Positions 7,787 through 14,942 of a stretch of 64,000 nucleotides of DNA are shown here, in pieces. Source of the DNA: Acetobacteraceae bacterium (GTDB lineage Bacteria; Pseudomonadota; Alphaproteobacteria; Acetobacterales; Acetobacteraceae). A program made the position numbers and the translations under genes. The stretch's first letter is position 1, and every line of letters starts with the position of its first letter. The stretch lies in contig CANJLW010000002.1 in the NCBI GenBank assembly GCA_947475245.1, positions 305,358 to 369,357 on the forward strand, in the 5' to 3' direction. Below the pieces are notes generated by a model. It was not told the origin of the DNA. It was given only the letters and a program-made list of their open reading frames with translations, and searched no databases.

Positions 7787-9234
7787 CCGGGCCGACCGTC
7801 GGCGTGTGTCAGGGCAACGACATAGCCGGGCACCGCGATGGCCCCGTCATAACGAATGGTCGGTCGGGAGATGGATTCCACGCGCAACCCCGTGCGCCCG
7901 GCGATCTCTGTGATGTAAGTGTCCGAATGGGCATGCCTGCCGTGGAGCAGGCGTTTCCAGCCGTCCGTGTCGCTGCAATCCTCGACCAACAGCGCTTCGA
8001 CCGAGAAGATGAACCAGCCGTCGCGCGCGAGGCATCGATTGACGGCCTCAAAGACCGGTTGCAGATCGCCGAGATAGCAAATCACGTCCGCCGCCAGAAT
8101 GAAGTCGAAACGGCGGTCCTCTCGGTTCAGGTGCGACATCAGATCGTTCTGGTGCAACTCGCCGTACAGGGACTTGTGCCGGGCCTCCGCCAGCATGCCC
8201 GGCGACAGGTCGACGCCGACCAACGTGCGAATTTCCAGGTCCTGCACGCAGGCGCCCATCATGCCCGTCCCGCAGCCCAGATCGAGCACGGCGTCGATCG
8301 GTTGGCAGCGTCGCACGCGCGGGTGATGCCCCATCAGGGCGGCGATTGCTTCCGGCACCCGGTAGCCCAAGGACAACAGATGCGCGTCGAACCGGGGCGC
8401 ATGATCGTCGAACAATTGGCGCAGGTAATCGAACGGTTTCCCGCCCGCGTCATTCATCGGCTTCGCCGCCGCCACAAGATGCCGAACATATGGATCGCTC
8501 GGCTCCAGTTGCAGGGCCGAGGTATAGGCAGCCTCGGCTTCCGCCTGTCGCCCCAGGTTCGACAAGGCATGACCCATCAGCCCGAAGATCGTGGAATCAG
8601 CCAAACCCGCGGCGCGCGCATCTTCCGCCAGCCGAACGGCGTGTTCGAACTTGCGGGTCTTCACGCACAGCAAAATCGCGGCGCCGCGCAGCACGGTGGC
8701 GGTCGGGTTCACCAAAAAGCCGGCTTCCAGTGTCGCCAGGGCGGCTTCCGGATATCCCGCCATTTCGCACGCGGCTGCCAGCGCTTCCCGCACAAGCACG
8801 TCCTCGGGACAGGCGAGCAGGGCTTCCGCCAGACAGGTCGCGGCATCGACCGGCCGCCCCAACTCGATCATGATCGCGCCGAGCAGCGCCTTGGCGCGGG
8901 GATCGAAACGATCCAGGATGACGGCTTCCGCCGCATCTCTCGCCGCCCCATCCAAATCCCCCAATCTCTGCCGTAAATCCGCTCGGCATTTCCGCAATCC
9001 CGGATGATCGGGCGTTTCGTGAATCGCTTCGTCCAGACCGCGCCGAGCCTCTTCGAGCGCACCGTCGCGGAGGGAGAGACGGGCCGACAATTGCGCGAGG
9101 TTTGCGTTCGGCTTGCTGATCCGACGCACGGCCGCCAGCAGCGGCCTTGCCGCGCGCAACTGGTTGGAGTCGATCAGTTGTTCGACCCGCGAGATCAGCG
9201 TTTCCGGGTCGAACGTCGCCTTGATAGCGTCCAT
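7783..9234 (-). CDS. TPR-repeat protein with SAM-dependent methyltransferase domain
   Basis: A 483-residue two-part protein. Residues about 10-255 are tandem TPR-like helical pairs. Residues about 268-475 form a class I methyltransferase, introduced by YLRQLFDDHAPRFDAHL (270-286), with SAM motif I VLDLGCGTG (316-324) and acidic VGVDLS (339-344). An AGGAG ribosome site precedes the ATG. It overlaps the O-GlcNAc-transferase-like gene by 4 nt and follows flaF by 19 nt, which ties it to flagellin expression. It may methylate a sugar or a flagellin side chain; TPR-methyltransferase fusions in flagellar loci are of unknown specificity. Confidence 0.8.
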   Translation of the reverse strand: MDAIKATFDPETLISRVEQLIDSNQLRAARPLLAAVRRISKPNANLAQLSARLSLRDGALEEARRGLDEAIHETPDHPGLRKCRADLRQRLGDLDGAARDAAEAVILDRFDPRAKALLGAIMIELGRPVDAATCLAEALLACPEDVLVREALAAACEMAGYPEAALATLEAGFLVNPTATVLRGAAILLCVKTRKFEHAVRLAEDARAAGLADSTIFGLMGHALSNLGRQAEAEAAYTSALQLEPSDPYVRHLVAAAKPMNDAGGKPFDYLRQLFDDHAPRFDAHLLSLGYRVPEAIAALMGHHPRVRRCQPIDAVLDLGCGTGMMGACVQDLEIRTLVGVDLSPGMLAEARHKSLYGELHQNDLMSHLNREDRRFDFILAADVICYLGDLQPVFEAVNRCLARDGWFIFSVEALLVEDCSDTDGWKRLLHGRHAHSDTYITEIAGRTGLRVESISRPTIRYDGAIAVPGYVVALTHADGRPG

Positions 9235-9253
9235 GCGAAGGCTCCTGCACTCA

Positions 9254-9601
9254 TCAAGCGGGTTCGGACAGGCCGTGGGCGATGTCTTCGTTGATCGAGA
9301 TCAGGAAATCGAAATCGGGCGATTCCAGATCCATTTCATGCCGCACCCGGATACCGACGGAGATGATGGATGCGCGCAGAGCCAACGGCAGGCTGCTGTC
9401 GAAATCCTTCATCAGGTCGGTGACCGCCATCCACAGGCGCCGGTTATCCGCCAGGGCCTTGGTCCGCTGCAGCGGGCCGGCATCCTTGGCCTGGCGCAGT
9501 GCCCCGATCACGCGGCGGAAAACATCGGCTTCCTGCTGGCGTTGCGTGCGGTGGGCGGAAATGGCCTGGTACGATTTTGCAAATTGCGCGGAAGCTTGCA
9601 T
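9254..9601 (-). CDS. flaF: flagellar biosynthesis regulator FlaF
   Basis: A 115-residue helical protein of the alphaproteobacterial FlaF family. FlaF is needed for flagellin translation or secretion and works against FlbT in Caulobacter. Family-like parts are the N-terminal YQAISAHRTQRQQEADVFRR (residues 11-30), NRRLWMAV (53-60) and the C-terminal INEDIAHGL. It lies 43 nt downstream of the flagellin gene, its usual place. No flbT gene accompanies it in this window, though flbT is often the next gene in relatives. The ribosome site is weak. Confidence 0.85.
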   Translation of the reverse strand: MQASAQFAKSYQAISAHRTQRQQEADVFRRVIGALRQAKDAGPLQRTKALADNRRLWMAVTDLMKDFDSSLPLALRASIISVGIRVRHEMDLESPDFDFLISINEDIAHGLSEPA

Positions 9602-9644
9602 GGACGGGCGACTTTCACGTTAGGACGTTGGACTGACCGCGCGC

Positions 9645-10490
9645 TTACTTGAACAGGCTCAACAGCGTCTGCGGTGCCTGGTTGGCCAGCGACAGCGCCT
9701 GCGTGCCAAGCTGCTGGCGAATCTGCAGGGCCTGAAGCTGCGCGGATTCCTTGGCCAGATCGGCGTCGACCAAGGCGCCCAGGCCGGTGTTCAAGGCATC
9801 GATCTTGTCGTTGTTGTAGCTGATCTGGTTGTTGATGTAGTTCACCGAGGAGCCGACGGCGTTCAACGACTTGCCGATGAAGTTCTGCATGTTGATGAAG
9901 GTGCCGGAAGCCGTGATCAGCGCCGCGATCGTGGCGGCGGCGTCCATCTGCGTCGTCGTGAAGTTGATCGAGCCATACAGCGCCGAACCGCCATAGGTCG
10001 CGATGCCGTAAGACGATCCCGATTCATTGCGCGCGACGGCGACACGCTGAAAAGTGCCGTTGCTGCCGGTGATGTCGCCGATCAACGTTTTGCCGTTGTA
10101 GCTGGCGTCCTGAATGAAGGTCTGGACGTTGGCCAACAGCGATTTGTACTGGCTTTCGTAGTTCGTCCGGTCATTGCCCTGCACGTTTCCGTCAGACAGC
10201 TTCACCAGCACGTCGCGCATGCTCGACATGGTGTTGGAGATGTTGTTGAGGCTCGATTGCGTCGTGGACAGCAGGCCTTGCACGTTGCCAAGCTGCTGAT
10301 TGGCGCTGGTCAGCGCCCCGACCGTGGATCGCACGGTCTGCGCGACGGCATAGGCCGCGCCGTCGTCGACCGCATCGGACACGCGAAAGCCGGTGGAAAT
10401 CCGCTTCTGCGCGATCGCCATCGACTGGTTCGTGTGGTTGAGCGATTGAAGCGCGATCATCGCGCCTGTGTTGGTGTTGACTGAGTTCAT
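9645..10490 (-). CDS. flagellin
   Basis: Filament subunit of 281 residues from the ATG at 10490. An open frame extends further upstream, but its translation is unlike flagellin. The N-terminal D0/D1 part (MNSVNTNTGAMIALQSLN, then KRISTGFRVSDAVDDGAAYA) and the C-terminal D1/D0 part (LQALQIRQQLGTQALSLANQ to LLSLFK) are classical. The central surface domain is short and rich in Ser, Thr and Gly, offering sites for O-glycosylation by the transferases encoded downstream. It is the first gene of the leftward cluster. A sigma-54-like promoter is proposed about 45 nt upstream. Confidence 0.95.
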   Translation of the reverse strand: MNSVNTNTGAMIALQSLNHTNQSMAIAQKRISTGFRVSDAVDDGAAYAVAQTVRSTVGALTSANQQLGNVQGLLSTTQSSLNNISNTMSSMRDVLVKLSDGNVQGNDRTNYESQYKSLLANVQTFIQDASYNGKTLIGDITGSNGTFQRVAVARNESGSSYGIATYGGSALYGSINFTTTQMDAAATIAALITASGTFINMQNFIGKSLNAVGSSVNYINNQISYNNDKIDALNTGLGALVDADLAKESAQLQALQIRQQLGTQALSLANQAPQTLLSLFK

Positions 10491-10532
10491 AGACACCGTA
10501 GTCACCCCTATCTGCATGACATTGCACGTCCC

Positions 10533-10547
10533 GCAACCGGCGGACCC
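10533..10547 (-). promoter_or_regulatory. possible sigma-54-type promoter of the flagellin gene
   Basis: On the minus strand the sequence GGGTCCGCCGGTTGC has the GG-N10-GC spacing of RpoN promoters, with a good -12 half (TTGC) and a weak -24 half. The predicted start of transcription would lie about 30 nt before the flagellin ATG. RpoN control of flagellin is common in this group, but the -24 element is imperfect, so this is a candidate only. No clear sigma-28 promoter was recognised in the same gap. Confidence 0.25.
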
Positions 10548-10665
10548 AGGGGCATCCTGTGTGAAAGAAGTAAAGTTCCGGTAAATATCGCGACGTAAAA
10601 ATGCAGAGAGCGTTATTTTTTTCAGCATACAGTGGAATTCAACAGACGACGCCGTGTTTTTCTTG

Positions 10666-11493
10666 TCAGCTTCGGGATTTATCGATCAGTCGTCGGCGCA
10701 GCCGAGCCGAAAGATGGTCAATGGTTGCAACGGTGATGACGATCAGAATGATGATGAAGGCCACTTCGTCCCAGTATCGCACGCGAATGCGTTCGGCGAT
10801 CTGCAAGCCGATACCGCCGGCGCCGACGACGCCCAGAATGGCCGCGCTGCGGGTGTTGCTCTCGAAAGTATAGAGCACCTGCGCCAACAGAACGGGCATC
10901 ACCTGCGGCAACAAGCCGAACCGAATAACCATCAGGCGCGATCCGCCGCAGGCCTTGATCGCCTCTGCCTCACGCGGGTCCGCGTTTTCGATCGCCTCGG
11001 CGAAGAGTTTTGCGAACATCGCGATGTCGGCAACCGCGATGGCCAGCACGCCCGCCAGTGGCCCAAGGCCGACGGCGCGCACGAAGGCGAGCGCCCAGAT
11101 CAACTGATCGACACCGCGAAACCCGTCGAACAGGCGGCGCACGGAAAAATGCGCCAGAGCGTTCACGACCACATTGCGCGCGCCAAGAAACCCGAGCGGA
11201 AGCGCGATCAGCGCCGCGACAAACGTCCCCAGGAATGCCATCGCGACGCTTTCGGCCAGGCCGTGCAGGATATCCAACCATTGCGCTCCGGGGTTCGGCG
11301 GAACCATCTGGCGCAGGATGACGAACAGCCCGGACAGCCCGCGACCGAACCGTGCGGGCGTGATGTCGAACCAAACACAGACGGCGATCAGCCATGCCAG
11401 CCCGAGGGCGGCCATCGCCCAGCGCAACAAGCGCTTGCGTGGGGAAGGGGCGAACACCTCCGGATGGCGCGCGCGCAGCCCCGCGTCGATCAT
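10666..11493 (-). CDS. phnE: phosphonate-type ABC transporter permease PhnE (second copy)
   Basis: A 275-residue inner-membrane permease with about six hydrophobic segments (first at residues 25-45). The cytoplasmic coupling loop that contacts the ATPase is visible (EAEAIKACGGS followed by LPQVMP), and so is the late family motif GVVGAGGIGLQI. It overlaps the first phnE by 4 nt and is the last gene of the phnD-phnE-phnE set. Two different PhnE subunits probably form a heterodimeric channel for phosphonate or phosphite-like oxyanions. No PhnC ATPase gene is adjacent. Confidence 0.87.
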   Translation of the reverse strand: MIDAGLRARHPEVFAPSPRKRLLRWAMAALGLAWLIAVCVWFDITPARFGRGLSGLFVILRQMVPPNPGAQWLDILHGLAESVAMAFLGTFVAALIALPLGFLGARNVVVNALAHFSVRRLFDGFRGVDQLIWALAFVRAVGLGPLAGVLAIAVADIAMFAKLFAEAIENADPREAEAIKACGGSRLMVIRFGLLPQVMPVLLAQVLYTFESNTRSAAILGVVGAGGIGLQIAERIRVRYWDEVAFIIILIVITVATIDHLSARLRRRLIDKSRS

Positions 11494-12359
11494 GTGACGA
11501 TTCCGATGGCGGATCGGCGCAGCCGTTCGGACAACAGGTCGATAAGGCTGACCGCGGCCACGATCAGCACGACGATCGCGCCGATCTCCTGGTAATAGTT
11601 AAAGCTGATGACGGTATAAAGCTCTTGCCCGATCCCGCCGGCGCCGACGAAGCCGATCACCGTCGCCCCGCGCACGTTGGATTCAAAGCGAAACAACACG
11701 TACGACAGAATGTTCGGCAGAATTTGCGGGACGATGGCGAAACGCACCGCCTCCGGCCAATTGGCGCCGGTCGCGACGACCGCGTCCCATTGTCGCATAT
11801 CCGCGTTCTCCGCCGCCTCGGCAAAGAGTTTCCCCAGCGACCCCGTGGTGTGCAGCGCGATCGCCAGGATCCCCGCAAGCGGACCCACGCCGAAGGTCCA
11901 GACGAGAATCAGCGCGTAAACGATATCCGGCACAGAGCGCAGCATCTCCAGCGAGCGTCGGCAAATCCGGTAGACCCAGCGATTGGGCGCCAGGTTGGCC
12001 GCGGCTGGAAAGCAGAACAGCAAGGCGAGGCCCGAGCCGATCAGCGTGGCCAGCGCGGCCATCTGGCTGGTTTCGAACAACAGCCAAACCCACAGGTCAA
12101 ACCGATACATCCAATAGGCGAGGGAGCCTTCGGTCTGCGTGCCCGCGAACAGAACGCCCGCCCGCAAATCCGGGACAAGCTTCGCCAAATAGATACCGAC
12201 ACGCGGGGCGCCCGCCAAAATGGTCGCGGGATCGGCTTCGGAAATGATCGCCGACACGATCAGCCCGACCAGCAGCAACGCACCCGCCAGACTGCCGGTT
12301 ACGATCGCGTGTCGCCGACGTTCCCGCAGCGCCGCTTCGATATGGGCGCGGTCCGCCAA
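11490..12359 (-). CDS. phnE: phosphonate-type ABC transporter permease PhnE (first copy)
   Basis: A 289-residue permease with a first membrane helix at residues about 18-38 and about five more. It carries the coupling-loop region (DAVVATGANWPEAVRFAIVP) and the family motif FVGAGGIGQELYTVI. The start directly abuts the phnD stop (12360), indicating strong coupling. Compared with the second permease it has a longer N-terminal periplasmic stretch. Together the two likely form the membrane channel fed by PhnD. Confidence 0.87.
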   Translation of the reverse strand: MADRAHIEAALRERRRHAIVTGSLAGALLLVGLIVSAIISEADPATILAGAPRVGIYLAKLVPDLRAGVLFAGTQTEGSLAYWMYRFDLWVWLLFETSQMAALATLIGSGLALLFCFPAAANLAPNRWVYRICRRSLEMLRSVPDIVYALILVWTFGVGPLAGILAIALHTTGSLGKLFAEAAENADMRQWDAVVATGANWPEAVRFAIVPQILPNILSYVLFRFESNVRGATVIGFVGAGGIGQELYTVISFNYYQEIGAIVVLIVAAVSLIDLLSERLRRSAIGIVT

Positions 12360-13319
12360 CTAGCGACGCCGCCGTTGGGCCGCCTCCTGCTGAAGCATAT
12401 CGATAAAGGGACGAAAATCCTCGTGCTTCACCGGCACCCAACCCTTGCCGCTGCCCATGTCGAACGAGCGGTAGATGTCCGGATGAGCGATGGGCAGGGC
12501 CAAATGAAAGGCCAACAGGTCCGCCTGGAACGCCGCCGGCGTGCCTTTGCGAACCGTCAGTGGTCCATTCAGGACCGGACGCGACTTCCAGATGATGCGC
12601 AGGTCTTTCATGTCGAGCATCTTCTTGTCGACCATCATCCGCAAAACGCCGCGCGAATAACCCGTCGCCGGATCGCCCAGCCCGGATGTCCAGGTCATGC
12701 CGCCGTCGTACTGCTTGTTCATCACTGCGACGACCGTCTGTTCGTGACCGCCCGCGAAGCCCGTGCGGCTGAAATACTTGTTCGGTTCCGGGTCGATGCC
12801 CATCTCGCGGAACTCCGAACGCGGGATCAGATAGCCCGATGCGCTGTTCGGATCGGCCCACGCGAGGGAGCGACCTTTCATGCCTTCCAACGACGTGATG
12901 CCGCTGTCGGCGCGCGTGTAGAGCACCGACACATACGACGTGCTGCCGTCCTGTTCCTGCGTGACGGCCAGCGGGACAACGTCGCCGCCGCTCTCCATCC
13001 ACGCGGACGCATAGGCTGCGGGGCTCATATACGCGGTTTCCAACTGCTTCGCGGCAAAGGCCTGGATCACGCCCGCATAGTCCGCCGCCACCAGCAGTTT
13101 CACCGGAACCTGGAACGTCGCTTCCATCAGCTTTTTATAGCCGTCGACCCGCGCCAGCCGATCCGCGTCGTTTTCGCCGCCCAGCAGCCCCATGCGAATG
13201 ACCGGAACCTGCTCCGCCCAGGCCCGCTTGCCCGGGACCGGCATCGTTTCGTTCGCCCCGGCGAAGCGCGGGAACCCGAGGGAGGCAAGGCCGAGCGCGG
13301 TGAGACGTCGCGAGATCAT
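12360..13319 (-). CDS. phnD: phosphate/phosphite/phosphonate ABC transporter substrate-binding protein PhnD
   Basis: A 319-residue periplasmic binding protein. The N-terminus (RRLTALGLASLGFPRFAGA) looks like an export signal, with cleavage probably near residue 22. Family features include IRMGLLGGENDADR (41-54), ETAYMSPAAYASAW (94-107), YVSVLYTRADSGI and WADPNSASGYLIPR. An AAAGGAGC ribosome site precedes the ATG. It is the first gene of a leftward operon with two phnE genes and is divergent from a glutathione transferase gene. The true ligand (phosphonate, phosphite, or another small oxyanion) cannot be read from sequence. Confidence 0.88.
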   Translation of the reverse strand: MISRRLTALGLASLGFPRFAGANETMPVPGKRAWAEQVPVIRMGLLGGENDADRLARVDGYKKLMEATFQVPVKLLVAADYAGVIQAFAAKQLETAYMSPAAYASAWMESGGDVVPLAVTQEQDGSTSYVSVLYTRADSGITSLEGMKGRSLAWADPNSASGYLIPRSEFREMGIDPEPNKYFSRTGFAGGHEQTVVAVMNKQYDGGMTWTSGLGDPATGYSRGVLRMMVDKKMLDMKDLRIIWKSRPVLNGPLTVRKGTPAAFQADLLAFHLALPIAHPDIYRSFDMGSGKGWVPVKHEDFRPFIDMLQQEAAQRRRR

Positions 13320-13403
13320 GTTCGTGCTCCTTTCGTCGCCATGATAGTTCGGCGACGCGTTCGTGCTAACACGATGCCCGGTGCATCAAAATGGGAGGAC
13401 ACC

Positions 13404-14021
13404 ATGCTGTTCTATGATTCCGTCGGCCCGAACCCCAAAGTGGTTCGCATGTTCATGGCCGAACGCGGCATTACCGGCCTTGCGACAGAGACGATCGACC
13501 TGCGTGGCGGCGAAAATCGGCGGGAGCCGTTCCTGTCCAAGAACCCGGCCGGACAATGCCCCGCGCTGGCTTTGGACAATGGCGAAATCCTCGCCGAGAT
13601 TACCGCGATCTGCGAATACCTTGATGAAGTCGGCCCCGCCGGTAAGACCCTGATCGGGTCCACGCCGGAAGAACGCGCGGAGACCCGTATGTGGACCCGT
13701 CGCGTCGATCTGAACATCGTCGAACCCATGGCCAACGGCTTCCGCTTCGCCGAAGGCATCAAGCTGTTCCAGAACCGGATTCGCTGCATCCCGCAGGCTT
13801 CCGACGATCTGAAGCTGACGGCGCAGGAAAGACTGACCTGGCTCGACGGGCTGATGGAAGGCAAGCAATTCATCGCCGGTGACCGGATCACCCTGGCCGA
13901 TGTGCTGCTGTTCTGCTTCCTGGAATTCGGCGCCAACGTGAAGCAGCCGCTGAACCCCGAAAACAAAAACATCGCCGCCTGGTACGACCGCATGAAGGCC
14001 CGCCCCAGCGCCGCCGCTTAA
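13404..14021 (+). CDS. glutathione S-transferase family protein
   Basis: A 205-residue cytosolic enzyme. It has an N-terminal thioredoxin-fold domain (YDSVGPNPKVVRMFMAERG from residue 4; then FLSKNPAGQCPALALDNG and the glutathione-contact AEITAICEYLDE) and an all-helical C-terminal domain ending with FIAGDRITLADVLLFCFLEF, the usual N-capping box region. The GGGAGGAC ribosome site fixes the ATG at 13404. A second, distantly related glutathione transferase follows 14 nt downstream in the same operon. A role in detoxification or in isomerising a small thiol adduct is possible; the substrate is unknown. Confidence 0.85.
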   Translation: MLFYDSVGPNPKVVRMFMAERGITGLATETIDLRGGENRREPFLSKNPAGQCPALALDNGEILAEITAICEYLDEVGPAGKTLIGSTPEERAETRMWTRRVDLNIVEPMANGFRFAEGIKLFQNRIRCIPQASDDLKLTAQERLTWLDGLMEGKQFIAGDRITLADVLLFCFLEFGANVKQPLNPENKNIAAWYDRMKARPSAAA

Positions 14022-14035
14022 CGAAGGAGACCATC

Positions 14036-14638
14036 ATGTTGCGCATTCACGGTTCCGCCAAATCCCGCGCCAGCCGCACGTTGTGGATGGCGAAAGAACT
14101 CGGCCTGACCTACGAGCACGTCGACCTGCTGCCGCGGTCGGCACTCACCAAGACGCCGGCCTATCTGGCATTGAACCCCAATGCCCGCGTGCCGACCATC
14201 GAGGATGACGGGCTGGTCCTGTACGAGTCGATGGCGATCAACCTGTACCTCGCGAAGAAGCACGGGAAGCTGTACCCGACGAACCCGCGCGACGAAGCGC
14301 TGACCCTGCAATGGAGCTTCTGGGAAACTGATCGCCTCGATCGGCAACTCGTGAACTACTCCAACCACAGCACCGGGTTGCCGGAGGCGGAGCGTAAACC
14401 GGCAATCGCCGAGGCCAACTGGGCCGAGATCGTGCCGGCGATGGATGTGCTGGAAGCCGCTCTCTCGAAAAGCCAATGGCTCGCTGGCGATGCGTTCTCG
14501 GTCGCCGACTTGAACGTTGCCGGCGCGCTGTATCGCGGCCTGTTCCTCGACCTCACCCGCTGGCCCTCCGTCGCCTCCTGGCTCGGCCGCTGCTGGGACC
14601 GCCCGGCCGCCAAGGAAGTCCGCGCGATGCGCGAATAG
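14036..14638 (+). CDS. glutathione S-transferase family protein
   Basis: A 200-residue glutathione transferase. The N-terminal domain has SAKSRASRTLWMAKELGL (residues 6-23), LNPNARVPTIEDDGLVLYES (45-64) and NLYLAKKHG. The C-terminal helical domain has WLAGDAFSVADLNVAGAL (149-166). A GAAGGAGA ribosome site precedes the ATG, and the gene follows the first glutathione transferase after 14 nt. The two differ clearly in sequence, so this is not a recent duplication. It is followed by a strong inverted repeat that probably ends transcription. Confidence 0.86.
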   Translation: MLRIHGSAKSRASRTLWMAKELGLTYEHVDLLPRSALTKTPAYLALNPNARVPTIEDDGLVLYESMAINLYLAKKHGKLYPTNPRDEALTLQWSFWETDRLDRQLVNYSNHSTGLPEAERKPAIAEANWAEIVPAMDVLEAALSKSQWLAGDAFSVADLNVAGALYRGLFLDLTRWPSVASWLGRCWDRPAAKEVRAMRE

Positions 14639-14657
14639 CGGTATCGCGAAACGTCCC

Positions 14658-14683
14658 CCCTCTCCCGCGGAAGCGGGAGAGGG
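14658..14683. terminator. inverted repeat, probable bidirectional terminator
   Basis: An 11-bp perfect inverted repeat (CCCTCTCCCGC, loop GGAA, then its complement) lies between the end of the glutathione transferase operon and the convergent small membrane-protein gene. There is no clear T-run, so termination efficiency is uncertain. The same CTCTCCC-GGGAGAG theme recurs at 43876-44025 and 56047-56073, so it may be one member of a genome-wide repeat family. Confidence 0.5.
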
Positions 14684-14690
14684 ACTCGCG

Positions 14691-14927
14691 TCAGCCCGGG
14701 TGGTTCAACTCGCCCGCGCGCACGCTGGCGATCGCATTGTTCAAAATGCCGATGATCGCCTCATCCGCCATGCTGCGCGCCAGCAGCGCGAGCGATCCGC
14801 CGAGAAGGGCGGAGGCGATGGCGAGTGACCCAATATTTTGTCCCACCATATACTCGATGGCCTTATCCACCACCGCGCCGGCGTGGCTCAGATCCGCCGG
14901 GGGCGGGGCATCGGGTGCCGCTTGCAT
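14691..14927 (-). CDS. small hypothetical protein with one membrane-like helix
   Basis: A 78-residue product preceded by a clear ribosome site (GAAAGGAACG before ATG) and starting 15 nt after the Atm1-like gene on the same strand. Residues about 30-50 (NIGSLAIASALLGGSLALLA) are hydrophobic, and the N-terminus is rich in Ala and Pro. The part after the helix (EAIIGILNNAIASVRAG) could be amphipathic. No family is recognised. Its position makes it the second gene of the exporter operon, so it could be a small accessory membrane protein, but nothing in the sequence proves that. Confidence 0.55.
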   Translation of the reverse strand: MQAAPDAPPPADLSHAGAVVDKAIEYMVGQNIGSLAIASALLGGSLALLARSMADEAIIGILNNAIASVRAGELNHPG

Positions 14928-14942
14928 GATCGTTCCTTTCGG

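Noticed and set aside
9645..10628. Extended N-terminus of flagellin to 10628
   Set aside because: The extra residues do not resemble the flagellin D0 region; MNSVNTNTGAM at 10490 is the typical start.
11394..13403. Long + strand open frame running into the first glutathione transferase gene
   Set aside because: It is antisense to phnE, phnE and phnD; similarity begins only at the ATG at 13404, which has its own ribosome site.
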